Assembly (NCBI RefSeq): GCF_014269035.2
Contig: NZ_JABWRP020000008.1
Span: 1-64,000, forward strand
Length of the DNA stretch: 64,000 nucleotides
Origin: Pseudomonas vlassakiae
Lineage (GTDB): Bacteria > Pseudomonadota > Gammaproteobacteria > Pseudomonadales > Pseudomonadaceae
Direction: 5' to 3'
Position 1 is the stretch's first letter, and each line of letters starts with the position of its first letter. The position numbers and the translations under genes were made by a program. The notes under the pieces were generated by a model. That model searched no databases and was not told the DNA's origin. It saw only the letters and a program-made list of their open reading frames with translations. Shown here piece after piece: positions 53,022-62,600 of the stretch.

Positions 53022-53489
53022 ATGATGTCCATTGGCAAATACTGCAACCGGGACGTGGTCACCGCACCGCCCGGTATCTCCATCTATGCCGCGGCGCGCA
53101 TGATGAATCAGTACCATGTCGGCGATCTGGTGCTGGCCGAACATGTCGACCGCGAGCGTTGTCGGCCTATCGGCCTGATCACCGATCGCGACCTGGCGTT
53201 GCGCATCATTGCGCGCAACCCACCGGATCAGGAAGACCTGCAGGCAGTCGATGTGCTGCCCCGGCCTCTGATCACCGCCAACCAGAACGAGGACCTGTTC
53301 GAGGTGATCCTCAATATGCGCCGCGCCAATATCCGACGCATTCCGGTAGTCGATGATTTCGGCCTGCTGGTCGGAATCGCCACGGCGGACGACCTGGTGG
53401 GCCTGCTGTCGGACCACCTGCACGAGCTGTCACTGCTGATCCGCCAACAGAGCCGGCGGGAGGAAGATCTTCGCGGCGAAGACCTTTGA
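53022..53489 (+). CDS. CBS-domain pair protein
   Basis: 155 aa, two CBS motifs (GISIYAAARMMNQYHVGDLV to LITDRDLALRIIARN, and ANIRRIPVVDDFGLLVGIAT). They bind adenine nucleotides or similar ligands. GGAGG precedes the ATG. 55 bp after Hsp20. Probable energy-state sensor in the stress island; inference. Confidence 0.92.
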   Translation: MMSIGKYCNRDVVTAPPGISIYAAARMMNQYHVGDLVLAEHVDRERCRPIGLITDRDLALRIIARNPPDQEDLQAVDVLPRPLITANQNEDLFEVILNMRRANIRRIPVVDDFGLLVGIATADDLVGLLSDHLHELSLLIRQQSRREEDLRGEDL

Positions 53490-53522
53490 GCGCGCTTGGG
53501 CGCGACAACCTGGACCGTTACC

Positions 53523-53948
53523 TTACTTGGCCTTCCAGTACTTCTGCATTTCCAGGAACAGGAAAGACGCGGTCCAGGTGATCAGCACCAGGCCCGTCAG
53601 GGCCTGCAGGCCGGTGAGGTACTTCAGGTGGCCGGTAGGCGCGATGTCACCGAAACCTATCGTGGTATAGGTGGTGAAGGAAAAATACACGCAGTCGAGG
53701 AAACTCCCGTCGAAATTGCCGCTGAGCGTGCCCCAGCCTGGAGCATTGGCCATCAGGTAATAGGCCAGGGCAAAGCACCACACCTCCACGGCGTGGGCCA
53801 GCAGTGCACCGAATACGCCTGCCACGATGCGAAAGCGGCTCCAGACCTTGAGCCGAGGCAGCCAGTCATTCAGGCGCAGCAGGCATTCGTAATGAATGAT
53901 CACCACCAGGATCACCACCAGCATGTTGATCAGTGTCACAGAGAGCAT
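53523..53948 (-). CDS. two-helix potassium channel protein
   Basis: 141 aa. Pore and selectivity filter TTYTTIGFGDIAPTGHLKYL between hydrophobic segments, plus an N-terminal helix LINMLVVILVVIIHYECLLR. Resembles Kch-like one-pore K+ channels (Ion_trans_2). The ATG at 53948 is chosen because an in-frame extension upstream would overlap ftsH. Last gene of the BON-ftsH-channel operon. Confidence 0.88.
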   Translation of the reverse strand: MLSVTLINMLVVILVVIIHYECLLRLNDWLPRLKVWSRFRIVAGVFGALLAHAVEVWCFALAYYLMANAPGWGTLSGNFDGSFLDCVYFSFTTYTTIGFGDIAPTGHLKYLTGLQALTGLVLITWTASFLFLEMQKYWKAK

Positions 53949-53976
53949 GGCAGGTACCCTGGCCAGGATTGACGGT

Positions 53977-55814
<1,838 letters not shown>

Positions 55815-55818
<4 letters not shown>

Positions 55819-56021
55819 GGCCATCTCTCCTCGGCCAGCCCGCGCACGCCTTTCATGGCCTTGACCGTGCGCTCGGCACTGACTTTCTGGGCGTAGCTGT
55901 TGACGTGCCCGGAGAGGGTGACCACACCGTTCTGCACCGTCACTCCGATGCTGGCGGCATTGATATCCGGTTTGAATTCCAGCTCTTCGAGCACAAGGTC
56001 TCGCAGGTCAAGGTCGTTCAT
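55815..56021 (-). CDS. BON-domain protein
   Basis: 68 aa, one BON domain (LEFKPDINAASIGVTVQNGV then VTLSGHVNSYAQKVSAERTV). No signal peptide, so cytoplasmic, unlike OsmY. First gene of the BON-ftsH-channel operon, with FNR-like boxes 78 and 116 bases upstream. Overlaps the FtsH start by a few bases. Confidence 0.9.
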
Positions 56022-56098
56022 GATCGGCTCCGGTAGCGGACAGGGGAGGGCTCAAGTGCCCTGAGTCCTTGTTTCTACCCTTGTGCCCCGCAGCGCGA

Positions 56099-56112
56099 TT
56101 GATAAAGGTCAA
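56099..56112. promoter_or_regulatory. Anr/FNR box 7
   Basis: TTGATAAAGGTCAA, 9 of 10 consensus, between the divergent BON gene and the lipoprotein gene. Confidence 0.65.
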
Positions 56113-56136
56113 ACCCGGTGAACAGGCCGCTCGCGG

Positions 56137-56150
56137 TTGACAAATGTCAG
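56137..56150. promoter_or_regulatory. Anr/FNR box 8, degenerate
   Basis: TTGACAAATGTCAG, 7 of 10 consensus positions but symmetric (TGAC/GTCA). 38 bases from box 7. Confidence 0.4.
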
Positions 56151-56210
56151 GCTCGGGCGCACGCCGCCCCGGATACTCAGCGTGTCCTGGGTATGCACGA
56201 GGGTACCGAC

Positions 56211-56465
56211 ATGCGACGTTATGTGCTTTGCGGGTTGGCCGGCCTGCTGCTGGTTAGCGCGTCCGGTTGCACGGCGTGGCGCGCCGAGGAATACGATGCG
56301 CGCCTGGAGTCGGCGGAGGACAATGCCGCCACTGCACGGTTGCGCGCCGATCAAGTGTGCTACCGCATCGATCTGGTCGAGCAGACTGCCAACGAGGCGC
56401 TACGGCGGGCGATCCAGGCTCAGGACGAGGTGCAGCAACTACGCCAGCAAGCCAGACGCAAGTAG
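56211..56465 (+). CDS. OprI-like alanine-zipper lipoprotein
   Basis: 84 aa. A lipobox (LLLVSASGC, acylated Cys at about residue 20) is followed by heptads DARLESAEDNAATARLRADQ, and by NEALRRAIQAQDEVQQLRQQ, ending ARRK. The order and ending match OprI/Lpp of Pseudomonas ([20 protein letters not shown]... ASRK), whose terminal Lys attaches to peptidoglycan. A cysteine (DQVCYRI) is unusual for the zipper. Divergent from the BON-ftsH operon with FNR-like boxes. Confidence 0.8.
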   Translation: MRRYVLCGLAGLLLVSASGCTAWRAEEYDARLESAEDNAATARLRADQVCYRIDLVEQTANEALRRAIQAQDEVQQLRQQARRK

Positions 56466-56572
56466 CTGGCCAACCGTATCGGACATGACCTGGAAGCCGC
56501 TTATGACGGCACCTGCAGCTATCGCTACAGCGACAGTGAGCGGTACCTGAGCGTCGAGTGGCATCGCGATTG
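56466..56572 (+). pseudogene. in-frame open segment after the lipoprotein TAG
   Basis: Directly after the lipoprotein amber stop the same frame stays open for 34 codons (LANRIGHDLEAAYDGTCSYR and YSDSERYLSVEWHRD, then TGA). It has no start of its own. Either a decayed gene piece or, less likely, a read-through tail. Confidence 0.3.
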
Positions 56573-56624
56573 AGGTGGGCCGCCGGTTTGCCCACGGCAC
56601 GGAGCCTGGCAACCCGGCATTCAA

Positions 56625-57461
56625 TCAACCGTGGATCGCCAGAAGGCTCGAATGCACTTTGTACAGGGTTTGCTCGGTGGTACTGCCGATGACCTTGGCC
56701 AAGCCTTCGTGGTAAATGGTGCCCATGACGACCACATCGAAGCCATGCTGATTGGCGTATTCGCTGACGACACTCCGGGCAGCCCCGCGTATCAGGTGCA
56801 AATGGTCCGGCTTGATGCCGTAATGGCCGGCGAAGCGGGTCAGGCGTTCCCGTGCCCTGCCTGTGACTTCTTCGATCACCTCATCGGTCCAGGCCACTGG
56901 TGCAGCGGCATAGGCCATGAAGCTGGGGCTCGGTTCATAGGCCTGAAGCACATGCAGTTGTGCCTTGCAGCGCTGCGCAAGTACCTGTGCAGCCTGCAGG
57001 ACATGGTCGTTGCACCTGTGCACCGCAGCGTCGTGCTCGACCAGGTCCACCGCAGCCAGCACCCGTGCAGGCAGCGCCGCCTCAGCTTGAGCCACCAGGT
57101 GCAACGGTATCGGGCAGCGGCGCAGCAACTGCCAGTCCAGTGGCGTGAGCAGGGCACGGCTGACGACGGTCTCGTGGCGGATATCCTTGATCAGCATTTC
57201 CACGCGGTGCAGCTGCGCCAGACGGATCAGATCCTTGAGCGGGTCATCGTCGTCCAGCGTTTCGGGGTAGGCGGTAATGCCCTGTTCGCCAAGCGCTTGC
57301 GCCTGCTCGTGCAGCCAAGCCTTGCGGTGCTCGGCGTCTTGCTTGCGGGCACTGCTGCGCAGCATTTGGTCAAGGGTGATCAGGCGTGATGGTAGTTGGC
57401 TCAGCACCACCAGGTGCAACGTGGCGCCTGTGGCCTTGGCCAGGGCTTGGGCGCGCGACAT
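56625..57461 (-). CDS. universal stress protein, 5' end unresolved
   Basis: About 278 aa from the first family-supported ATG. Tandem UspA: first domain from SRAQALAKATGATLHLVVLS, second ends VMGTIYHEGLAKVIGSTTEQ and TLYKVHSSLLAIHG with the nucleotide loop. Its three paralogues begin with a strand of the type RLLLI before this point; here the upstream frame has no such strand or start with a ribosome site, though another frame reads KERLF. A frameshift near 57500 or a non-standard start is likely. Downstream of it no partner gene is seen. Confidence 0.75.
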   Translation of the reverse strand: MSRAQALAKATGATLHLVVLSQLPSRLITLDQMLRSSARKQDAEHRKAWLHEQAQALGEQGITAYPETLDDDDPLKDLIRLAQLHRVEMLIKDIRHETVVSRALLTPLDWQLLRRCPIPLHLVAQAEAALPARVLAAVDLVEHDAAVHRCNDHVLQAAQVLAQRCKAQLHVLQAYEPSPSFMAYAAAPVAWTDEVIEEVTGRARERLTRFAGHYGIKPDHLHLIRGAARSVVSEYANQHGFDVVVMGTIYHEGLAKVIGSTTEQTLYKVHSSLLAIHG

Positions 57462-57620
57462 GGCTGGCGAGGGGTGCAGGTCCGAATCCAGGTGTGGAAG
57501 AGCCGCTCCTTGCCATAAGCTGCCGGGTTTTCTGAGGCAGCGGTTCCATATAGCCACATTGAGCGTTGCGCGGACCCTGCGTTTGGTTTTGATCAAATCA
57601 TCGCGTTGATTCGAAAACCT

Positions 57621-57641
57621 CTTCAGATTTCCTTCAGATTC
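57621..57641 (+). promoter_or_regulatory. response-regulator box 1 (direct repeat TTCAG-N6-TTCAG)
   Basis: CTTCAGATTT then CCTTCAGATTC: two TTCAG half-sites 11 bases apart, the spacing of OmpR-class direct repeats (PmrA/BqsR-like TTAAG-N6-TTAAG). It lies 44 bases before the start of the operon ending with the two-component genes. A second copy with 17 of 21 identical bases occurs at 63979-63999. Confidence 0.6.
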
Positions 57642-57684
57642 GCCACGGATACTCCCCCTGACCAACCCATTCGGGGGGAGCTTC

Positions 57685-58362
57685 ATGACTCAAGCCCTGT
57701 GGAGCAGCCTGCTCCCATTACCCATCGGCACCCATGCTGAGCATCATGCCCATTTGTCCCTGCACCTGCAGGGCGAGCAGGGGCGTGGCGAGCTGGAGCA
57801 TTTCATTCATCAGTGTTTCGCAAACGTTCACCAGGCCGATGTCCACCATTACCTGCCAGAGCTACTGGCCCTGCGCGACAGCCACGGGCGGCTGATGGCT
57901 GCGGCCGGAATGCGCCCGGCCAGCAGCGGGTCGCTGTTTCTCGAAGGCTACCTGGATGAGCCCCTGGAAAACGCGATCTCCAGGGTGGCGGGCGTGACGC
58001 TGGGGCGCGAGTGCATGGTCGAAGTTGGCAACCTGGCCTCGCTCAGCGCCGGCAGCGCCCGGATCATGATCGCCACCGTGACCTGGCTGCTCGCCACCCG
58101 AGGGCTGCAGTGGGTGGCATTCACTGGCGCACCGACCCTGATCAACAGTTTCCAGCGCCTGGGGCTGGTGCCGACGGTGGTGGCGCAGGCCGACCCCGCG
58201 CGCCTGGACGAGGCGGCGCAGCAATGGGGGCACTATTACGACCAGCATCCGCAGGTGTTCGTCGGCAATATCCGCCATGGCTTCGAGCGCCTGGAGTCGG
58301 CCGGTGTGTTCCGGCGCCTGGGGCTGCCCGTGCTTGACGAGGAGACCGGCCATGCCGCATGA
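57685..58362 (+). CDS. thermostable-hemolysin-like protein
   Basis: 225 aa. The region HAEHHAHLSLHLQGEQGRGE and GLQWVAFTGAPTLINSFQRL are the pattern of the thermostable hemolysin family (PF12261) first named in Vibrio. The fold resembles N-acyl/GNAT-type transferases, so an enzymatic role with the neighbouring acyl ligase fits better than haemolysis; this is inference. Overlaps the ligase start by 11 bp. First gene of the operon. Confidence 0.85.
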   Translation: MTQALWSSLLPLPIGTHAEHHAHLSLHLQGEQGRGELEHFIHQCFANVHQADVHHYLPELLALRDSHGRLMAAAGMRPASSGSLFLEGYLDEPLENAISRVAGVTLGRECMVEVGNLASLSAGSARIMIATVTWLLATRGLQWVAFTGAPTLINSFQRLGLVPTVVAQADPARLDEAAQQWGHYYDQHPQVFVGNIRHGFERLESAGVFRRLGLPVLDEETGHAA

Positions 58363-59815
58363 ACTGGAACGCTTCAGGCAATTGCTGCTTGACCTCGGCC
58401 GTGAGCGCGGCGATGCCCTGGCGGTGGAGGGAGACACCGAGCGGTTCACCTACAAGCAGGTGCTCGCCGAGGTCTGGCTGCGCGCCAAGGCCTTGAGCGC
58501 GCACCCGCCAGGCGTGTTGGCCCTGGCGCTGGATAACGGCCCGGAGTTGCTGTTCTGGGACTTGGCGGCGCTGGTCTCGGAGCGGACCTGCGTGATCGTG
58601 CCAACCTTCTTCAGCACGGCGCAGGTGCAGCACTGCATCGAACAGTGCGGCGCAAGCCTGGTGCTTTGCCAGCCGGCCTGGGAGGGCGTATTCAACCAGC
58701 TGGGCTTCGTCCAGCAGGAGTCATTCTGGACACGCGATCTGGCAGCGCCGGTGGTGCTGCCTGCGGGCACCGCCAAGGTCACCTATACCTCCGGCAGCAC
58801 GGGCACGCCCAAAGGCGTTTGCCTGGGCGCCGATGCCATGCTGCGTGTCGCGCATGAACTGGAGCTCGCCAGCCGGCCCACCGAGCCGCAGCGCTACCTG
58901 GCGGTGTTGCCGCTGGGCGTACTGCTGGAAAACCTGGGCGTCTATGCCGCACTCATGGCCGGGGCCAGGGTGCTGCTCTACCCCCAGGCGCAACTGGGCA
59001 TGGGCGGCGCCAGCCAGGTCGACTTCAAGCGCTTGCTCGGGGCCATCGCCTTGAGCGGCGCGCAGAGCCTGATCCTGGTGCCGCAGCTGTTGATGGGCCT
59101 GGTCACGGCGATCGAACGCGGCCTGATGAAGGTGGGCCCTCTGCGCTTCGTCGCAGTCGGCGGGGCGCGGGTATCGCCTGGCCTGCTGGCGCGGGCCGAG
59201 GCCATCGGCTTGCCGGTCTTCGAAGGCTATGGGTTGTCGGAGTGTGCCTCGGTGGTGGCGCTCAACCGTCCGGGGGCGATGCGCCGGGGCAGCGTCGGCC
59301 GGCCACTGCCCCACGTTCAGGTGCGTATCGCCGGGGATGGCGAAGTACTGGTCAGCGGTTCGGTACTGCTTGGCTACCTGGGGGAAGCACCCGCTTCGTC
59401 GGCCTGGTGGGCCACGGGTGACCTGGGTTACTTCGATGACGATGGGTATCTGTATCTCGATGGGCGCAAGAAACACCAGTTCATCACCAGCTTCGGGCGC
59501 AACGTCAACCCTGAATGGGTGGAAGCCGAGCTGACCCAGAGCGGTGTGATCGCCCAGGCGTTCGTGCACGGTGAAGGCCTGCCGCGCAACCTGGCGCTGC
59601 TCTGGCCGCTTGACCCCGGTACCAGCGACGAAGCCATCGAGCAGGCGGTGCAGCGCAGCAATGCAACCTTGCCCGACTACGCCAGGGTGCATGTCTGGCG
59701 GCGCCTGCCAGGCCCTTTGACGGCCGGCGAAAACACCCTGACCGCCAATGGCCGCCCGCGACGCGAGGCGATCCTGCAGCGTTATCACACCCTGTTGTCC
59801 GACATCCAGTTGTGA
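58352..59815 (+). CDS. AMP-dependent acyl ligase
   Basis: 487 aa of the ANL superfamily. The adenylation signature TYTSGSTGTPKGVCLGADAM is at about residues 145-164, GYGLSECASVVALN is motif A5, and TGDLGYFDDDGYLYLDGRKK holds the hinge region; the last Lys expected in A10 is in NTLTANGRPRREAI. It would activate a fatty or other carboxylic acid as AMP or CoA ester. Starts inside the upstream gene. Substrate unknown. Confidence 0.92.
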   Translation: MPHELERFRQLLLDLGRERGDALAVEGDTERFTYKQVLAEVWLRAKALSAHPPGVLALALDNGPELLFWDLAALVSERTCVIVPTFFSTAQVQHCIEQCGASLVLCQPAWEGVFNQLGFVQQESFWTRDLAAPVVLPAGTAKVTYTSGSTGTPKGVCLGADAMLRVAHELELASRPTEPQRYLAVLPLGVLLENLGVYAALMAGARVLLYPQAQLGMGGASQVDFKRLLGAIALSGAQSLILVPQLLMGLVTAIERGLMKVGPLRFVAVGGARVSPGLLARAEAIGLPVFEGYGLSECASVVALNRPGAMRRGSVGRPLPHVQVRIAGDGEVLVSGSVLLGYLGEAPASSAWWATGDLGYFDDDGYLYLDGRKKHQFITSFGRNVNPEWVEAELTQSGVIAQAFVHGEGLPRNLALLWPLDPGTSDEAIEQAVQRSNATLPDYARVHVWRRLPGPLTAGENTLTANGRPRREAILQRYHTLLSDIQL

Positions 59816-59823
59816 GGTCCGTC

Positions 59824-60504
59824 ATGTCATTTTTCGATACCCTTCAGTTGCAAACCAGCCACGAGCGCCAGGCCCTGTTCGCGGTGCCGGTGATTCGTGA
59901 GGCTTTGGCCGGCCAGGTCAGCCGCGACGGCTATATCGCGTTCCTGACCCAGGCCTACTACCACGTGCGCCACACCGTGCCGCTGATGATGGCCTGCGGC
60001 GCGCGCTTGCCCTCGCGCCTGGAATGGTTGCGCGGCGCCGTCTGCGAATACATCGAGGAGGAATACGGCCACGAGCAGTGGATCCTAAACGATATCAACG
60101 CCTGCGGTGGTGACTGGGAGGCGGTGCGCGATGGCCGGCCGGCAATGCCGATCGAGCTGATGGTCGCCTACCTGTACGACCTGATCGCGCGGGGCAATCC
60201 GGTGGGGCTGTTCGGCATGGTCAACGTCCTCGAGGGCACCAGCATCGCCCTGGCCACCCATGCCGCAGGCGCCATCCAGAGCAGCCTGGGGCTGCCGGAC
60301 ACCGCGTTCAGCTACCTCAGCTCCCACGGCGCGCTGGACCAGGACCACATGGTGACCTACAAGCGGCTGATGGACCGCCTGGACGAGGTGGATGACCATC
60401 AGGCGGTGATCCATGCCGCCAAGGTGGTGTACCGGTTGTACACCGAGATGTTCGAAGGCTTGCCGCGTGCGAGCCAGGCCGAGGTGCAGCATGCGCTTGC
60501 CTGA
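59824..60504 (+). CDS. iron-containing redox enzyme (haem-oxygenase-like di-iron, UndA/TenA-like)
   Basis: 226 aa, all-helical. Metal-ligand candidates are Glu in EYIEEEYGHEQW (about E79/H83), E137 in VLEGTS, and D172/H175 in LDQDHM. This is the set of the haem-oxygenase-like di-iron oxidases, whose member UndA decarboxylates fatty acids to terminal alkenes. Next to an acyl ligase and an SDR it may oxidise an activated or carrier-bound acyl chain. Nine bases after the ligase, overlaps the SDR by 14 bp. Confidence 0.88.
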   Translation: MSFFDTLQLQTSHERQALFAVPVIREALAGQVSRDGYIAFLTQAYYHVRHTVPLMMACGARLPSRLEWLRGAVCEYIEEEYGHEQWILNDINACGGDWEAVRDGRPAMPIELMVAYLYDLIARGNPVGLFGMVNVLEGTSIALATHAAGAIQSSLGLPDTAFSYLSSHGALDQDHMVTYKRLMDRLDEVDDHQAVIHAAKVVYRLYTEMFEGLPRASQAEVQHALA

Positions 60505-61297
60505 GTCGGTGGTGGTATTGACCGGCGCCAGCGGCGGCATTGGCCTGGAGCTGGCCGAGCAACTGTGCGCGGCCGGGGCCAGGGTGCTCGCGGTGAGCCG
60601 GCACCTGGGCAAGCTGGCGGGCCTGATGAACCGCTACCCGGATCGCCTGCGCTGGCAGACCGCCGACCTGCGTACCGCGCAAGGGCGCGAGCAGGTCGTC
60701 AGCCGGGCCCGCGAGATGGGCGGGGTCAATGTGCTGATCAACGCCGCGGGGGTGAACCGCTTCGCCTTGCTCGACCAGCTGGACGAACACGCGCTGGACG
60801 AGTTGCTGGACATCAACCTCAAGGCGCCACTGCAGCTGACCCGAGCCTGCCTGCCGCTGCTGCGCGAGCAACCCAAGGCGCTGGTGGTCAATGTCGGGTC
60901 CACCTACGGCTCGATCGGCTACCCCGGCTACGCGAGCTACTGCGCCAGCAAATTCGCCTTGCGAGGGTTCTCCGAAGCGCTGCGGCGGGAGTTGGCCGAC
61001 ACCCCGGTGAACGTGGTGTATGCCGCGCCTCGGGCGACCCGCACAGCCATGAACAGCAGTGCTGCGACAGCGCTCAACCAGGCGCTGAAAGTCGGCATGG
61101 ACGACCCCGCCGATGTCGCCCGTGCCGTGCTCGAGGCGGTGCAGTCCGAGCGCAGCGAACTGTACCTGGGTTGGCCAGAGAAGCTGTTCGTGCGCATCAA
61201 CGGCATGCTGCCGGGGGTGGTCGACCGTGCGCTGCGCAAGCAATTGCCAGTTATTCGCCGCTATATCGGTAGCCATACCAAGGAGTCGAGCAAATGA
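60491..61297 (+). CDS. short-chain dehydrogenase of the acyl operon
   Basis: 268 aa. TGASGGIGLELAEQLC at the start, NAAGVN, VGSTYGSIG and YCASK for the catalytic residues. The ATG at 60491 is inside the upstream gene. FabG-like in style, so it may reduce a ketoacyl or oxidised chain made by its neighbours. Its stop overlaps the next start (ATGA). Confidence 0.93.
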   Translation: MRLPESVVVLTGASGGIGLELAEQLCAAGARVLAVSRHLGKLAGLMNRYPDRLRWQTADLRTAQGREQVVSRAREMGGVNVLINAAGVNRFALLDQLDEHALDELLDINLKAPLQLTRACLPLLREQPKALVVNVGSTYGSIGYPGYASYCASKFALRGFSEALRRELADTPVNVVYAAPRATRTAMNSSAATALNQALKVGMDDPADVARAVLEAVQSERSELYLGWPEKLFVRINGMLPGVVDRALRKQLPVIRRYIGSHTKESSK

Positions 61298-61935
61298 AGC
61301 GTCTGCTCATCGCCAGCTTGCTGGCCTTCGCCCCCTTCAGCTGGGCACTGGACACTGCAGGCACGCAACACCTGAGTGATTTGCAGCAACGCTGGGCACA
61401 GATCCAGTACCAGTTACCCAAAGAAAAACGTGCCGATGCATTCGAAAAGCTGGCCGCTGATGCCACGGCGTTCGTGCATCAATACCCCGGCACGCCTGAG
61501 CCTCTGATCTGGGAAGGCATCATCAACAGCAGTTGGGCGGGCGCCGTCGGTGGCCTGGGCGCGCTGGGCAAGGTCAAGGCGGCCAAGGCCAGCCTGGAAC
61601 AGGCCATGAAACTCGACCCCAACGCCCTGCAGGGCTCGGCCTATACCAGTCTGGGCACGCTCTATGACCAGGTCCCGGGCTGGCCGATCGGTTTTGGCGA
61701 CAGTGAAATGGCCGACAAGCTGCTGCGCAAGGCCCTGCAGATCAACCCCAATGGGATCGACAGCAACTACTTCTGGGGCGATCATCTGTATCGGCAAAAG
61801 CGCTACCCTGAAGCCACCGCCGCCTTGCAGAAGGCTTTGCAGGCGCCGCCCCGGCCAGGGCGCGAGCTGGCCGACCAGGGCCGGCGTGGCGATATCGATG
61901 CTTTACTCAAGGCCATCAAGGACAAACAGGACTGA
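61294..61935 (+). CDS. exported TPR-like protein
   Basis: 213 aa. A signal peptide (KRLLIASLLAFAPFSWALD) precedes helical repeats with the TPR pattern (KAAKASLEQAMKLDPNALQG, ADKLLRKALQINPNGIDSNY). Periplasmic scaffold or partner; function unknown. Overlaps the SDR by 4 bp and precedes the response regulator by 2 bp. Confidence 0.85.
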   Translation: MKRLLIASLLAFAPFSWALDTAGTQHLSDLQQRWAQIQYQLPKEKRADAFEKLAADATAFVHQYPGTPEPLIWEGIINSSWAGAVGGLGALGKVKAAKASLEQAMKLDPNALQGSAYTSLGTLYDQVPGWPIGFGDSEMADKLLRKALQINPNGIDSNYFWGDHLYRQKRYPEATAALQKALQAPPRPGRELADQGRRGDIDALLKAIKDKQD

Positions 61936-61937
61936 AC

Positions 61938-62600
61938 ATGCGGCTGCTGCTGCTTGAGGACGATACCGCACTGGGTGAGGGCATTTGCGACGGCTTGCGC
62001 CAGGCGGGCTACACGCTCGACTGGTTGCGTGATGGCGTGAGTGGCCTGCATGCGTTGCAGCATGAGGGGTTCGACCTGGTGATCCTGGATCTCGGCTTGC
62101 CCCGCCTCGATGGTATCGAACTGCTGCGGCGCGTGAGGGCAGGGGGTAACAGCCTGCCGGTGCTGATCCTCACCGCCCGGGACAGCCTCGATGATCGTAT
62201 CACCGGGCTGGATGCAGGCGCCGATGATTACCTGGTGAAGCCTTTCGACCTCAACGAGCTGAAGGCCCGGTTGCGTGCCTTGCTGCGGCGAAGCGCCGGG
62301 CGTGCGACGGTGCTGATCGAACATGCCGGTGTGAGCCTCGACCCTGCCACCCGGCAAGTGCACTACAACGGTGTGGAAGTCATCCTGACCCCCAAGGAGT
62401 ATCGACTGCTGCATGAGTTGCTGGCCCAACCTGGCAAGGTCTTCACCCGCGAACGCCTTACCCAGCTGCTGTACGGTTGGGATGAGGAGCCCGAAAGCAA
62501 TACGCTGGAGGTGAACATCTACCACCTGCGCAAGAAACTCTTCAATGGCCTGATCCGCACGGTCCGCGGTATTGGCTATCTGGTCGAGGGCAAGGCATGA
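61938..62600 (+). CDS. OmpR/PmrA-family response regulator
   Basis: 220 aa. Receiver domain with acidic pair EDD (8-10), phosphoacceptor D51 in VILDLGLPRLDG and Lys in VKPFDLNELK, then a winged-helix output (LTPKEYRLLHELLAQPGKVF, NTLEVNIYHLRKKLF). In the PmrA/QseB/BqsR class, which binds direct repeats at 11-base spacing, as found at 57621 and 63979. Its stop overlaps the kinase start. Confidence 0.95.
   Translation: MRLLLLEDDTALGEGICDGLRQAGYTLDWLRDGVSGLHALQHEGFDLVILDLGLPRLDGIELLRRVRAGGNSLPVLILTARDSLDDRITGLDAGADDYLVKPFDLNELKARLRALLRRSAGRATVLIEHAGVSLDPATRQVHYNGVEVILTPKEYRLLHELLAQPGKVFTRERLTQLLYGWDEEPESNTLEVNIYHLRKKLFNGLIRTVRGIGYLVEGKA

Noticed and set aside
57586..57602. TTTTGATCAAATCATC near the last universal stress gene as an FNR box
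   Set aside because: The half-sites do not fit TTGAT-N4-ATCAA spacing; only a partial palindrome.
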